Shown here: piece after piece, positions 11,331-24,000 of the stretch | How the letters are laid out: every line of letters begins with the position of its first letter | How positions within the stretch are numbered: the stretch's first letter is position 1 | DNA from: Acheta domesticus | Lineage: Eukaryota > Arthropoda > Insecta > Orthoptera > Gryllidae | Assembly (NCBI GenBank): GCA_031308135.1 | Contig: JAHLJT010009436.1 | Span: 136,096,950 to 136,160,949 of the forward strand | Direction: 5' to 3' | Length of the DNA stretch: 64,000 nucleotides | Made by a program: the position numbers and the translations under genes | The notes under the pieces: model-generated | Databases searched by the model: none | What the model saw: only the letters and a program-made list of their open reading frames with translations | Told to the model about the DNA's origin: nothing

Positions 11331-11700
11331 AAAATAAAAGTTATTCTAAAATTTCTTCAGACGGTAAAAAGAAACGTATCAGGAGGAGGCGTGGAGAAAG
11401 ACGAAGAATAGAAAACAGGAGAGTAAGGAATAGAGTAAAAAATTATACAATTGACTGGAATCACGCAAAATAATCCAAAAGAACTGTACACAAATGTTAG
11501 AGAAAGCGTATAAGGACGGGAGTTGGAGGCTAGAAAAAGGGGGAATGAAAATGATGAAAAACAGTACATTAGTTAGAAGTCAGAAAACAGTATTTGATGC
11601 GGAGAAGAAGTCAATGTCTACGAAGATCCAAGTTAGAAGATACGCAAGGCAGCAAGAGAAAATACCATAAGGAAAGAACGAACTACAGTTACGGACGTGA
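11331..11700. other. Purine-rich non-genic DNA
   Basis: The plus strand is A/G-rich (agaggagg, gaaaga words), giving Lys/Arg-rich frames on the plus strand and Ser/Phe-rich frames on the minus strand. No protein family recognised. Confidence 0.45.
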
Positions 11701-11970
11701 TTTAAGTCCTGTCGCAGCCAGCCGAAGCGCATTCGCGCAGGAGCAAGGGAATGTGATGTGGAGAAAGGAGCGGGAGAGCAGAGCTCGAAGGGGGGGCAGA
11801 GGGAGAGGACGCGGGCTGCAGCGCTGCGCAGGCAGGAATCGAACTCTGCGGGGGCCCGGCAGCGCCGGCGGCGGTCGCGGCGGCGTTAACGACAAATCAA
11901 TCACTGATGACGTCAAACGGACGTCAGGAGGGGGAGCGCTGACCAGGGCTGCTCAGGCCACGCCCTTATG
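11701..11970. other. CpG-rich island, purine-skewed
   Basis: GC-rich with a strong G-over-C bias in 11755-11815. It includes a CRE-like tgacgtca at 11908-11915 next to an aatcaatcactga word. A B-box-like word on the minus strand near 11840 lacks an A-box and was not called as a tRNA. Confidence 0.45.
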
Positions 11971-13500
11971 ATTCCACGGAGCTTTAGTGCTGCACTCTGC
12001 TAATCAGCGCAAGAGCCAACGGTCATCTACACTCACATGCCTCCTGATTTGCCAGATTTTAACTTTGTGTGTAACTTCTTTTCGGGAAATCCGGTTCTTG
12101 CCTAATATATAGAAAAAATAATGAAAAATTATTTTTACGGGTACCGCCCCTGATTACATTTAGCTATATATTATTAAAATATGTTATTTTAAAGAGTACA
12201 CTTTTAAATTACAAATTTGCAGGTAGGTGTGTGTAGATCCACACAAGCTCTTCGCCGTATTTAATACCAGTATCAAAACATTCAGTTTTTGATATGCTGA
12301 TTATTTATTCCATAATCTATTGTCCTTTTATCTCAATACTTTCAATGCAGGAGTGTTTTATCGAAATTCATTGAATGGAATCTCTACTGATCGGTTTTTT
12401 GAAACGAGAATTTCGCTTGAGATTAAAAGTATTCAAAGCTTTCAATCACGCGTAGCGAATAATTTACCGAAGTAATTCTCATGAAAAATTTCAAACAAAA
12501 GATATTAACAGACTGTAAGTAATTTATGATGAATATACCCGAATACGAGTCCGAACACATATATGGTGCGTTATTAATGTAATGAATAGTTGAAATAATT
12601 ATATGGATCAAAATGTGATGATTAATAATTGAGAAGCAGAGACAACGGGAGAAGCGTGGGAAGTTCTTTCGTTCACAAGTAATCACATTCAGGAAGTAGA
12701 GTTTTAAACCTTGAACACAACAAAATTGAGTAAGTGCGCTCTCAGCGCTATTTTAGATTTTATTTCTGTGAATAAACCATTTTCATCTCTCTCTTTTTAC
12801 ATCAACAAGCAAAATATTTCTCATTTTCTTCTTTAAAAATGTTTCCAGAAAACTCACAAATCATTTTTGTCATTTTAAGTACATTCTTTAATAGATCTTG
12901 ACTTATTCGACGCTGTCTACAAAATAAGTTTTTAAAGCACATTCAAGTCACTCTAAAAAGTTTTTAATGCAAATCTAAACTAAATATAAATTATACAACT
13001 GAACATAATTAATTGGATTAATTATGCCTTACTGTAGTTTTAATTCAACAATGTTTTAATTTCTGAAAGTTCATTTGGGAGCACTGAAGTCGCTCCGCAT
13101 TCCTAGCTAGCGAATTGAATTGCAATTTCCAAATTGCAATTCACCAAGAAGCAATACTACCGACTGCCAAAGGGAAGTATTTTACTGGCATCCAATTCAG
13201 AATAACAACAATAATTTGGAACTAGATACTTCAATTTAGAACAAAACGTTCTGCTCCCTTTACACTTCACACACGAATGTTCACGTGGTTGTCTAATAAC
13301 CTTTTGAACTTCACTCTGCTAATACCTATTACATTTCACATGCTTGATGTGTAAGACATATTCAGTAACACAAATAAGCAACTACACAATAATTAGACGA
13401 CATAGTGAAACAGCAACTTGTTAAACAATGTGGTCTTATTGTACACACGCTTAATAACAAGAGAGCTTAAGTATCTATTCCTAAACACGCTTCCTAAGCA
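11971..13500. other. AT-rich non-genic DNA with palindrome
   Basis: No gene seen. A 13-bp perfect stem with a 2-nt centre lies at 13116-13143 (tgaattgcaattt and its complement). Confidence 0.6.
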
Positions 13501-13801
13501 AACACGGCGGCCCCAAGTTTATAACGATTGTCTGAAGCAACCAACAGGTAGTGTGTACACAGAGGTGGGGCCTCTCACGGTGCCTTGGCGTTGCGGCGTC
13601 CGCAATGACGACTCTCAAGCGCCGGCGCTCGCAAGTTTGTTATTAATTTAAAACCCTCGGGGGACGGAAGCGGCGGGGGGCGGGGGCGGGGGGCGGTGGC
13701 CAGCGGACGGCCCGCCCCTGCGGTCGCCGCCACTTGTTGCGGCCGCGCAGGTGCGACGCGGGCGCGCCGGTCACGACAGGGTGCCCCACCACACGCACCG
13801 G
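13501..13801. other. CpG-rich island abutting SINE-A copy 1
   Basis: GC-rich segment with G runs of 5-6 at 13659-13693 (three runs separated by single C, a fourth 11 nt upstream), prone to quadruplex formation. It ends directly at the 5' end of a SINE-A insertion. Confidence 0.5.
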
Positions 13802-14362
13802 AACCGGGAGAGGTGGCTCAGGGCATCGACTGACGGCACTGCAGTGCCTCTCACCGGGAGGACGTAGAGTTCGAGTCCCGACGGCGGCAAGATTTTCGAC
13901 ATTAGGTTGTCAGCTAGGTCGAATTCAGTCGCTGTCTGGAGGACAATTCTAGCATGCAGCTGCTCTGATCAGTAGTTTTCGGTGGTTTCTCCGATCAATA
14001 CCAGGCGAATGCCGAGCAGTACTCTAACAAACGGGCCATGGACCGCGCGCGATCTTTTCTTCCTCTTCCTTGTCGTATACCTTTTACCCACATACTTACA
14101 CTAACATGCACCACACTACCACAAATGCCAGGAGACCGGTTGGTGGCTTAGAACTTGTCCTGGCTGCGGCAGTGACCTGCTGGTGGGAGATACCTGGTTG
14201 AGGAAGATCCTGTTAGCCGACGAGAAGGTCGCGCCAGACATCACAGTCAAGCAGGGTAAAATCACAGCCAGGTAAAATCCAGAGGAAAAAACATGCACTA
14301 CACTTCCGGACTAATGGCTTTAGCAATTGACGCGCCCGTAATCTAATCAATCAAATCAATCT
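13802..14362 (+). mobile_element. SINE-A copy 1, near full length
   Basis: A tRNA-derived short interspersed element. The head carries A-box-like tggctcaggg (13814-13823) and B-box gttcgagtccc (13869-13879), the bipartite internal polymerase III promoter. A long unique body follows, with landmarks gtctggaggacaattcta, tctccgatcaataccaggcg and gggagatacctgg. The 3' tail reads ctaatggctttagcaattgacgc followed by aatc-type repeats. The flanking words cacgcaccg (13792-13800) and cacgcaacg (14363-14371) agree at 8 of 9 positions and are a plausible target-site duplication. At about 560 bp it is long for a SINE. It has no reading frame of its own and would depend on a LINE for movement (known for SINEs). 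Confidence 0.8.
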
Positions 14363-14363
14363 C

Positions 14364-15735
14364 ACGCAACGCCTGCATATGCGACCCGTTCAAGCCCTGT
14401 CGGGCTTACACCTCATCGCGCTGTCAACTTTTCCTAAGCGGTTTACCTACCTCACCAAAAAGATATAGCCCAACTGCATCCCGTTGCGTTTTCCTCCTTA
14501 GTGTCCATAAGGGAGGACACTAAGGAAACACTTGCACGTTCTTTTAGAGTACTGCCAACGTTGAAAACCAATCTGATAAGTTTGTGGAAAAAAAACTTGA
14601 AACTTCCTATCAGGAACATCTACTTACCCCGCTTAACATGCACAATTTCGAAGACCCTGCCATATTCTGCCTGCGTTCGAGGTTTTCTCTCGACTGCTGC
14701 GATCACGTCTATTTGCTTTACGAGTTTCATTTTATTTTAATTCAAGTATACAAATCCTTTAATGATGCATTAAGGTCAGGAATAGCTGATTCGGTCAGAT
14801 GACATTATTTTGTTATTTTTGTTGCACTCATCGTTTTATTCTAACATAAGATTATCGTCACACTTTTAGCAGTTCTAAAAACTTAACGTTTATCACGTTA
14901 TTCATGCCCTGAAAACACCGCTTTTACTAGTGGCTGTATTAAAAAAGTTAAGTGATTCTTGTACTGGTAGAAAATTTACCTGAATATATTTCAAGGTGTG
15001 AGATACCTGGAAATGTAAATTGAATACTGTTTTTTGAATAAACTGTGAGTTCTACCTCTGTCTCTTAAAACCTTTTAAATGCTCCAGTTTTCATTGTCCG
15101 TGGGGTTGGTTTGGTAGCTTATTAATATGTTTAAGATTTTGGAGAATGAATTGTCTCGACAAAAGGTATTTGCTCTCCATCACGAAATGTTAATATGGTC
15201 TGTGAATTTTTAAAGAATCGTGTCACAGAATAACTACTCCTTCAACTATAAGAAAAATAGATATTTTCATGAATTCATTTTGATTGTGCATTTTCATTAA
15301 GATATGGTTTCAAACAAAGTCTTCTGAATAATGAAATCGTTGCTTGTATTAAACGTTATACTAATAGAAAAAATCTTCAATACTAAAACCATGTCCATAT
15401 CTTTACGATGACACTAAATTTAATATTATAGCAACAGTTTTAGACCTACCTTAAGTATTAATTTTGGAACATATCATACATTTTCGAACAATATTCCGAT
15501 TAGGTGCTAGAGCCAATCAAAATAGAATCAATAAAATACACACTATAGTAACTGAAGGTAAGTGTTAGTTCAATTCAAATTAAACGCGTAATTCCCAAAG
15601 GCTTTATAGAGTTCGCTATACAATAAACCTCCAGAACCTTAAGTTAGATCCTATATATAACCCTTAGTACGTGATCCGTCACAATACTAAACCCCCCAGA
15701 CGGAATTTAAACGGCAATACTACGAGTAGCCGCTA
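14364..15735. other. AT-rich non-genic DNA with hairpin
   Basis: No gene recognised. A perfect 12-bp stem with an 8-nt loop lies at 14495-14526 (tccttagtgtcc and its complement), inside a balanced-composition patch of about 14380-14720 that could be unrecognised element sequence. Confidence 0.5.
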
Positions 15736-16040
15736 CCTCACAATAGACGATCACGGGCGATGGAGGGCACGCCCCTTGGCGAGACGGCGGTCACCCTTAC
15801 GCGTATCACGCGCGCTCACGTTAATCCCCGTTTTACACGCGGCCGTAAACGGAGCGCAGAGGGCAGCGCGCGGGGAAAGGCGCTTCGAGCGGGCGCGAAC
15901 CGGCGACCGCGCCGAGCGGCGACGGCCGTAAAGCGGCCTGGGAGCCATCGGACGTCGCCACCGGCGGAGGGTAATTTCATCGGGGCCCCTACGCGCCCCC
16001 TAGCGCTCGCTTGCTCTGGAGAGCAACGGACGCTTGATTC
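15736..16040. other. CpG-rich island
   Basis: Very CpG-dense unique sequence with many cggcg and gcgc words and no tandem repeat. Open frames in three registers are composition-driven. Possibly regulatory; no motif decides it. Confidence 0.5.
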
Positions 16041-18170
16041 AAAGATTAGGCAAGTGGGATTTAACCCTATTGTGACCCTCTGGCTCTAAACATGTGCTAC
16101 GCCTCTTGATGATCAAGTTTCGAGGAAAAGAATGAGATATGTTTTTAGCCGCAATGAAATACTTTGTTTTATGATCGACTCTTAATGGAAACTATAAAGT
16201 TATGAAAGATGAACAATTTTTCTCCAAACGTGGTTATGGGTCCGCGAAAAAACTCGAGACAAAGTGCAAAACTGTCCTTTCAATTGAGACTTTAATGATT
16301 TCCTAATTCCAAAATTTATAGACATTGTGTATGTAATTGCTCAACTGTGTAAAACGTGAGTAGTAAGTACATCCATGATTGAATTAAATCAGTATTAATG
16401 AAACTACCATACGACAAATAAAAAAACACATTTGATTTGATACATTAATTATTTTCGCTGGTTTTCATTTTAATGAATCATGTTGTATTCTAAAATTTAC
16501 TACTTACTCAGTTAATTTGAGAAAATATTGTAAAATATTCACGCTATCTTAATGTTTTCGTAAAACGTTTAAATCAATTTTCCGGTTACTTCATTTTCGA
16601 CCAGATTTTTTCTAATTATTATAGAAAATGTTCCACTAGTACAATATCTACTGATGTGGTTAGGGGACCACACGTATGTTTCCAATGTTGATTTGATGGC
16701 AATGTACGTCAAGAATGAGAAAGAAGACATCCCTCGGAAAATGAAAAGAGGATAAATGAAACAAGTTCTCCACAGTGTAATCTTATCCACCAACCGCGAC
16801 CACTAATGAGAGGCGCAGGCCATTATTATTCTACCATTTATCGTATTCCTCGTTTTAACTTAAAAATTTGAAACATTACAAAAAATTTGAGTTTTAATTA
16901 AACATCTAGAGGAAAATAATAGGGAACTTTTTCAATTTGCATATGCATGACTCATTTAAATATCATAATTCAATTAATTTTTTCCCGCTTTCGGAATTGT
17001 GCCGAACCGACGCACATGTTGAAGAGTCCTTCAAATAGAGTTTTATGTGCTAAAGCAGGTAATAGGGAAATATATATCAGGTCATTAAACAATGAAGTAA
17101 ATATTTATATAGTAATCGGTATTCATTTGATTTTACACACTAACGTGTATATTTGTTTCGTCATCAATGAAAAGCTAAAAGTTTTAATTTACACATTCTC
17201 AATTTAAGATAATTACGTGTTTATTAATACTATTAAATTTTCTCATAGACATTATTATCACGTTTAATACTTTTTTAAAAGGGTGGGATGTTCACACTTG
17301 TAATTCCGGATTTAATTATCACCAATATTACACATCAAGGATTCAGGAAGGCTAAAATGCATTTAAGTAGTTCACAACGTTTCATCACTAGTAAATAGTT
17401 CCTTGAACTCGCCCCCCAAAATTTTAATTTTGTTTCTAATTATTCCAGAATGTTTTAAGTTAAAACAGTGCCAATCGACTCGTCTTGTCGAGACAAATTC
17501 AGTGAGTTACTGAATATCCCTGCAAGAGCAGTAAAACAATCCCAAAAGAGTGTAGGTGTAAAATATACAAACATATTTTTCCTTAAATTCATCAGAATGT
17601 TCTCAAATGATAGGAAAAAAAAGATTAGTTTCTTCACTAATTCATCAAGACGCATAGAATGACGTCTCATTGGCCTAAAATGATCGACATGAAGAAGTAA
17701 TCCGGTTACTACATGCCGGATGAACTCTCAATTTCAATTGTAGCTTCGATGTGAAAAACGTCGTCTCTAAATCATTCTGCTAAGCAATAAATAAAATCAG
17801 ATTTACTAATGCGTCGTTCGGGCTGCAAACTAGTCCATCAATAACTCAATTGACTAGGATTCTACTTTGTGTTATCTCAGTAAGCAAGCTTTCCGTCGAC
17901 AGAATTAGCGCTTCAATGTAACCTTTATTGCAATTTTCCAATTTCATCCTAATACTGTGATTTCATGTACGCAGGGCAACTATACAACCGACTTTGCATT
18001 GTATATTCTGATTAATACTTCAAAACAAGAACTTATGACCACATCACCAGGAATAATAACCGTCAGTTTTCATGTTTCCAATGGTTACACGGTGCAAACA
18101 TATATTTTTCAGATAGCAATCATAAAAATGTCACTGCTATATTTACCTAAATCCTAATAAACGACAGAGA
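16041..18170. other. AT-rich non-genic DNA
   Basis: Two kilobases without gene, array or element signature. Short open frames are Ile/Phe/Asn-rich and unremarkable. Confidence 0.6.
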
Positions 18171-18790
18171 TGTTGTCGACACATCGTATAACGAAATCGG
18201 CGTAAAGTCGAGCGTATCTTCGCTGAACCTCTCTGCCACTCTCTTGCTTTCGTCACATACGAACGTTGCTGCGCAAACAGAAAAGAGGATTTATGAATTC
18301 CAATCGCTCGGCTCCAATAGTTTTACGGAGCTCAATTCTATTGACTTGACGAAGAGTGGGAGACATCTTGAGCGTGGAAGACACGAGCGAGAAACCGCGT
18401 TTCCAGAGAACTTAGCGACATACTGTCAGCTTTATGAGCGACATCGACGTCACCACCAATGTCATGGCGGGGAGCTGGTGCGACGTTTAAAATGGCGTCC
18501 GAAGGGTTTATATTCTTGAAAACAAACATTGAAAAGCGGCTGCGACGCCGCCCGCCGTCATTACCGGCGCCAGACAACGACGCTCTTCGCGTTTTTATAC
18601 AAAAAGCGCCTCCCTTTATCGCCCCCTTTAGGGCGGGAGCTGCTTTATGGGCCGCATTCCGCCGCCAGTCACTTCACCGTCGCCACCACTTCGTCTTCAG
18701 CTTCCGCTCCTCCCTCCTCTTCCCCTCGCTCTGCTCGTCCGCCGCTCTACTTTTACCGCTGTTGTCATTTCCTCTCACTTCTCATCACTC
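18171..18790. promoter_or_regulatory. GC-rich unique segment, candidate regulatory
   Basis: Composition rises gradually to a CpG-rich core (18510-18760). Motif-like words include CRE-type cgacgtcacc (about 18447), ccctttatcgccccc and ctttatggg next to gccgc (about 18643-18653). The last resembles the inverted ctttatggccgc at 2.47 kb. From 18690 to 18790 the plus strand becomes pyrimidine-rich. No coding frame is convincing. Regulatory function is inferred only from motifs. Confidence 0.3.
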
Positions 18791-19331
18791 AACCGGGAGA
18801 GGTGGCTCAGGGCATCAACTGATGTCACTGCAGTGCTCTCACAGGCAGGTCCTAGGTTCATGTCCCGACGGCGGCAGGATTTTTGACATCAGCTTGTCAG
18901 CTAGGTCAAATTCAGTTGCTGTCTGGAGGAGAATTTTAGTGGCCGGCTGCTCTGATCGATGGTTTTCCGTGGTTTCTCCTATCATCACCAGGCGAATACA
19001 AGAGCAGTACCCTAACAAACGGGCAACTGACCGCGGCCGATCTTTTCTTCCTTTTCCTTGTCCTATCCTTACCCCTTACTTACACATATACACTCAGATG
19101 CACTACCGGGAGAATGGTCGGGAGCTTAGAGTTTGTCTCGGCTGGGGCGGTGTCCGGCTAGTGGGAGATACCTGGTCGGGAAAAATCCCTCTAGCCGACG
19201 TTAGGTCGATGCCGGATCTCATTGTCCATTAGTGAAAGATTACCGTCACCTTCCGCGATAAAATCATGCACTACACTTATGAGACTAATGACCTTAGCAG
19301 TTGACGCTCCCAGAATCACTAAGAATCAATC
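18791..19331 (+). mobile_element. SINE-A copy 2, near full length
   Basis: Same head, body and tail order as copy 1: tggctcaggg A-box at 18803-18812, a slightly decayed B-box ggttcatgtccc at 18855-18866, the gtctggaggagaatttta and gggagatacctggtc landmarks, and a tail ctaatgaccttagcagttgacgc followed by aagaatcaatc. Flanking words tctcatcact (upstream, about 18780-18789) and tctcattact (downstream, about 19330-19339) agree at 9 of 10 positions and may be the target-site duplication. An open frame of 257 codons that enters from the island is interrupted by nothing here but is chance: it crosses a known non-coding element. Confidence 0.82.
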
Positions 19332-19740
19332 TCATTACTGTTCCCCCTCTTTCGCTGTTTTATTTCTCCTGATTCTGCCCTTTACTTGCTTTTTGTACTA
19401 TCCATTCAATACTTGTTTCCAAAACTTTATTTCTAATTTTGTTTTCAATCTCAGAATTTCTGTCACATACATCTTGCACTGTTCTTTATTTTTCCTATCA
19501 CTTTACCTCGCAACTCCCTTTACCTCTTTGTGAAATCTCTCATCCTTCTCGCTGCCACCACGCGTTCCCCATCCCCTGTCAACTACGATTGTATTGCTAA
19601 TGCCACCGTCGATTCTCATTCTTCTCTTTCAAATCCAAATCATAATTGTTATCTCCATCAGTCACCACCATCCTTCTCTTGTCCTCAACTTCACTTTTGT
19701 GTCTCTGTTTTATGTTCATCCATTCCAAGATTTTCTAGTC
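19332..19740. other. Pyrimidine-rich non-genic DNA
   Basis: The plus strand is C/T-rich (ttctcctgattctgccc, cttctctttc type words). No gene or repeat unit resolved. Confidence 0.5.
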
Positions 19741-22540
19741 TCAGAAAAAGTTGTTCGTACAAATACGCACCTAGAAATATTTTACTTATTTTTTTGGAAA
19801 TGCTTAGAGATTGACACTAGTGAAAATTTATCATCGCCAGCATGTGCGGCCTTGATCCGTTCTCCGCAATTCGCTTCACCGATTATATGCTCCTTTCTTC
19901 TTTCAGACCCAAAATGTCCTACTCTTTGACAAGGATATGTTTTTTTGCCCCTTGTACTAACAACCTGTTATTTTTATTGCTTATAAAAATACTCTTAAAA
20001 TTTTTATTGCATTACAATTACCAAATCCTTTGCATTATCCACGCACATGCTTATGTTAATCCTGTTTTCACTCACCGTCTATCAACAAAAATATATGTAT
20101 TTGACGAACATTTAACGCTTGATTTTGTTACAAAGAGAGAAAAACAAACATATCAATATTAAAGAATTTATACTCCGATTTTGGGTAGTCAACTCTTAAA
20201 AAATATCAAATCTATTCAAACACTGATAACACATATATTATAAAAATTAAAAGCATATCGGTGAATATCAGAGTCAACGTACATGTATTTTGACCCGTAT
20301 ATCTATACGTTTATTTATATTTACAAATATATAAAGATCAAAGATATCCAATACAATTCAACAAAATGTTATTACTGTATCAATTTTGCAAATATAAATA
20401 TTAAGTTTTCAACCTATGATATATATTTTAATGCAGTAAAATGTCTCTATACGGATACCTCTAATGAGCGGATACTTCTTAATTAAAGCAAGATTTTCAA
20501 GTTTCGGGACGTAAACATTTTTCAGCGCTTCTCTTTAGCGGTCATCTCTCTGGAGCGGACATGTTTTCGATCCAGGATGTGTTGGTTATAACATTCCGTA
20601 AAGAAATGAAACACTACTTGATACTAAAGAATTTTTAAAGCATATTTAATTAGGTGGTATATAATTATTAAGTATGTGAACAATGTTTTCTTTCGCAACT
20701 AGACGCAATGCCGTCTCAATCTGGCAATGAAATCTCAATCCCATCAATCAATTTACTTTTTTCTATTTGCTCTGCTCTGTCATCTGCCACACTTACTTTA
20801 TCATCCTTCACACTTTTACACAGAGTACTTGCACAAATTTAATATACAGCTTCTTGCTATTCACTCAACACAATTTCAGTTTTATATTTTCATCAGATTT
20901 ATCATCAGATATCAATAAATATCAATTGTTTACTATAAACATATCTCTTTAACATTTTGGGCAAGGTGTAACGTCAAGCGTTGCTGATATCACAAAATAT
21001 CTAGTATAATTGTAAGCATATTTCAGATGAAAATTTGATGTTGAATTAGTTTTGAAAATTTTTCTAATGCGAAGTTAATTTATTTAATAATTATATATTA
21101 TTATTGTAAAAAGTATTTTGTGCAAATTTGTCTCTTGAAGGGATGAGTTTATATGATATATCAGTATAATATAGAATCTAGAATTAATATAGTACCCACT
21201 GCAGCTCATTATCAGTGCTATTAGAAGAGTCTGAAATCGAAATTTTAGCGAATATCAATAATATATATATTGGATTATTCTCGAAAAATCAGAATACTTT
21301 CACCATAGATTAAATAGAAAATTTTATTTGCCATTCTGTTTTTACAGCTCGTTTATGTAGCCTCTCTTTTCATTTCCTTGTGCACATTATCACAGGCAGT
21401 TTGCAGCAGAATTCCAATGGCTCTCATCATAAACAGGTCAAATGGAAATAGCTTCGCTTCGAATGGCTGGATATGCCGGGTCGTAAATTTTAATTCGTTT
21501 CCTCTCTTCCTACGGTACACACACACTTCCGCATATTACACTTGTCGCGGGTCGTTTCGATGTTTAAGGACTTGTTGCTCATTGATTGGTTTGACGCGGG
21601 AAACATGCCCCTTGATGTTACGCAACCCACAACGCTGCACTGCGTAGCGGGTAACATCAGCCCCCTATCCAAAGAGAAAACATGACACATAACACATCAG
21701 CAAGTGCACCTCGTTTAAGTGGAGGAATGTAAATATCAAAAATGCCTTTATCTATAATATATAAAATGTTTTAACAATGTTGACGCAGAATAGTTAGGAA
21801 TCGATATTTGCAAATAGATTTTTTTTCAATAAAAATAATGAATTTCTGTTGACAATGATATTTCTGTTCATTTAATTTTTATGTAGAGTATGTATACATT
21901 GTCAAATGTATACATAATGTAAGCATTAAATTAATTCTGTAACATGTACTATCAATATTTGTTGTAATAAGTACACGTTTTGAAAAAACTATGTGTTTGA
22001 AAAAGTCGGAAAAGTTGAATTCATTTTTCATTGTTTTTCAAATTAATTAATCGTATATTTATAATCCAAACAAATTTCTTGATAATATTTTGACGATGTG
22101 TACTGTAATAATTTAATATTAAATACTGTAATTACTTAATGGTACGTAGCAAATGTTCGTGATCCCCTTCTTTAACAGTACTTTGTTCATTGGGGGTCCC
22201 AAAACGACTCAAACTTGTGGTTCCTTTGTCTTTAACTTAAGTAACGGACCATTCTGGTGAAGCATATTGTCAGTCAATTATTAAGTGATGCAATCATGCT
22301 TCATGGAAATGTTATACACACAATGTATTTGTAATGATATGTACCTGTTTTCACCCCTTCTTGTGATCTTCAAGTTTGACATATAATTCCTTTTTTCTGA
22401 AAAGTACTATGTAAAAAATTTTTATGCCCTTAATCTCTAGTAACTTCTATAACTAACAGTAATTTCGTATACTCTATCATTTTAGATGTACGATCCGGCT
22501 TTCGCTATCTAACATCGTAAATAACTTTTCGTCGACTTAA
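19741..22540. other. AT-rich non-genic DNA with hairpin
   Basis: No gene recognised over 2.8 kb. A perfect 12-bp stem with a 4-nt loop lies at 21889-21916 (tatgtatacatt / aatgtatacata). A more balanced patch at 21375-21680 contains ttgattggttt but no coding sequence. Confidence 0.55.
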
Positions 22541-22870
22541 GCATGACTTAGGGCCCGCGGAAGATAAACACCGCGTTTACTCAGCTCACGTAATCTATTG
22601 CTAACTTGAGTGCGGCGGCGTGGCGGCGCCTCGTGCAACGGTCAACGCGGCGCCTCCTGCTATCCAAGTTGGTCCTTACGGATGCGGCTTCTTCCCCGCC
22701 CCGTATCAGCGGCTGCCCGCTGTTGTTTGCGGCCGCGCCGTAAATCCACCCGCGCGACGGCCTCGAGGAGGTCGATGCGCCGCCGGCGGCCTCCGGGGAG
22801 TAGGCCCTCCAGGACACCCCGACGCGCAGTGGCGCGGCGGTTCAGAGGAGCTGGCCAAACGCCTTGCACC
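22541..22870. other. CpG-rich island
   Basis: CpG-dense unique sequence with sharp borders. Arg/Pro/Ala-rich frames are open on both strands. No protein family or repeat unit recognised. Confidence 0.5.
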
Positions 22871-23347
22871 GATCACTCACTCCACGCTAACTTTCATTCA
22901 CTCATTTAGTATTATTTACCCAATGTCATGCACGCGGAATAACGTTTGTCAAAAAGAGAATATCTGCTAGTTAAGGTACTCTGAAATATTGTAGCGTTCT
23001 GTTATTGAATGAATCGATAAATTACTCAAAATCTTCGGTTAATTGCATCTTCTTATATAAAAAATACTCCACGTATTTATCATTATAGGCTGCATGATTT
23101 TCTCTGAATTTCTGGGCGTGTAATAAATTAATAATATAGTAATAAAAGTGATATTTGACGATAAATATGATGGAAGGTCTTAATATACGGAAGTAACACA
23201 AAATTTAAATTTTCCCAAATTTTAACATATTATCTCGAAGTATCTTAAAGTAAAGTAAATATCTTATTAATATTTTACTTTGTTCATCAATGAGAAGCAT
23301 AAATAGTATTAGTAAAGTATTTTTTTGAGAGTTAGAAAGACATATAA
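22871..23347. other. AT-rich non-genic DNA
   Basis: Nothing recognised. Confidence 0.6.
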
Positions 23348-23439
23348 CTAGGGACAAACCACAGAGTAAGGGGAGAGGCTGATTTGTAGGTGAGGGTGAA
23401 GGGCGACAAACAAAGCGGAGAAGAAGAGACAATCCCAGG

Positions 23440-23800
23440 GGCAGAAGAAGCCGCTAGTGATTGCAGGCGCAGAGACGGCGGTGGCGGCGAAGCAGCCGAG
23501 GGGAAAGCGCAGGGCGCCCTCGGCCTGTAATTCATTAGCCGAGCTGGCCGCCGGCGGCGGTGGGGGCGGCGGTGGAGGCCTGCCGCCTGCGGGCCCCCGA
23601 TAAGGTCTCCCGTCCGCTCGGATTAAGAGACAGACGTCGCGGAGCCCCGGCGCCTCGCCCCGCCGCCCACCGCCCACGCAAGCTGTCAGGGGCCCCGGGG
23701 AACCCCTCTGGCCTGCGACGGCGACCGGGCCACACAACGTGCCACGCCTCGCCGCTTGCCACCCCCGCCCTTCTGGCGATTCCAGCTTTTGGCTCTTCGT
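23440..23800. other. CpG-rich island
   Basis: GC-rich block with a short ggcggcggtgggggcggcggtgg-like G-rich patch around 23550-23575. Otherwise unique. Confidence 0.5.
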
Positions 23801-23806
23801 GACCTC

Positions 23807-23918
23807 CCCTGCTATCTTTTGGTCTTCCTCTCTTTCGCTTCTAAACGTCCTGCGTTGCCCTGCTGTCTTTTGGTCTTCCTCTCTTTCGCTTCTAAACGTC
23901 CTCGGTTGCCCTGCTGTT
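23807..23918 (+). repeat. 51-bp tandem duplication plus partial third copy
   Basis: Copies 23807-23857 and 23858-23908 differ at only about three positions; the first ten bases of a third copy follow. The length is 17 codons, so the duplication stays in phase in the overlapping minus-strand frame. High identity implies a recent event. Confidence 0.92.
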
Positions 23919-24000
23919 GACCGTCTTTCTCTGCTGTCTTCTTTCAATCTGTTTCCAGATCGTTCCCGTTGTCTCATGTACTTCAATCTCGCTCCTCTGA

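Larger units (their letters stand above)
23348..23977 (-). other. Open frame of 209 codons, doubtful
   Basis: The longest ATG-initiated frame that is not wholly low complexity. It starts at an ATG at 23977 and stops at 23348. It contains a 17-residue repeat (core FRSEREEDQK, twice) from the 51-bp duplication, a Gly/Pro/Arg-rich middle with a run of nine prolines, and a Cys/Phe/Leu-rich end. I recognise no domain. It lies in a CpG-rich, stop-poor block and its N-terminus adjoins SINE-A sequence, so chance is the simplest explanation. A spliced exon cannot be excluded. Confidence 0.1.

Noticed and set aside
11825..11850. B-box-like word on the minus strand suggesting a tRNA or SINE
   Set aside because: No A-box at the required distance and no second copy; chance in GC-rich sequence.
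13802..13885. Genuine tRNA gene
   Set aside because: A- and B-boxes are present, but cloverleaf pairing is poor and the sequence continues into a repeated SINE body found at four other sites.
18459..19232. 257-codon frame running from the island into SINE-A copy 2
   Set aside because: More than half lies in a known type of non-coding retroelement; no family resemblance.
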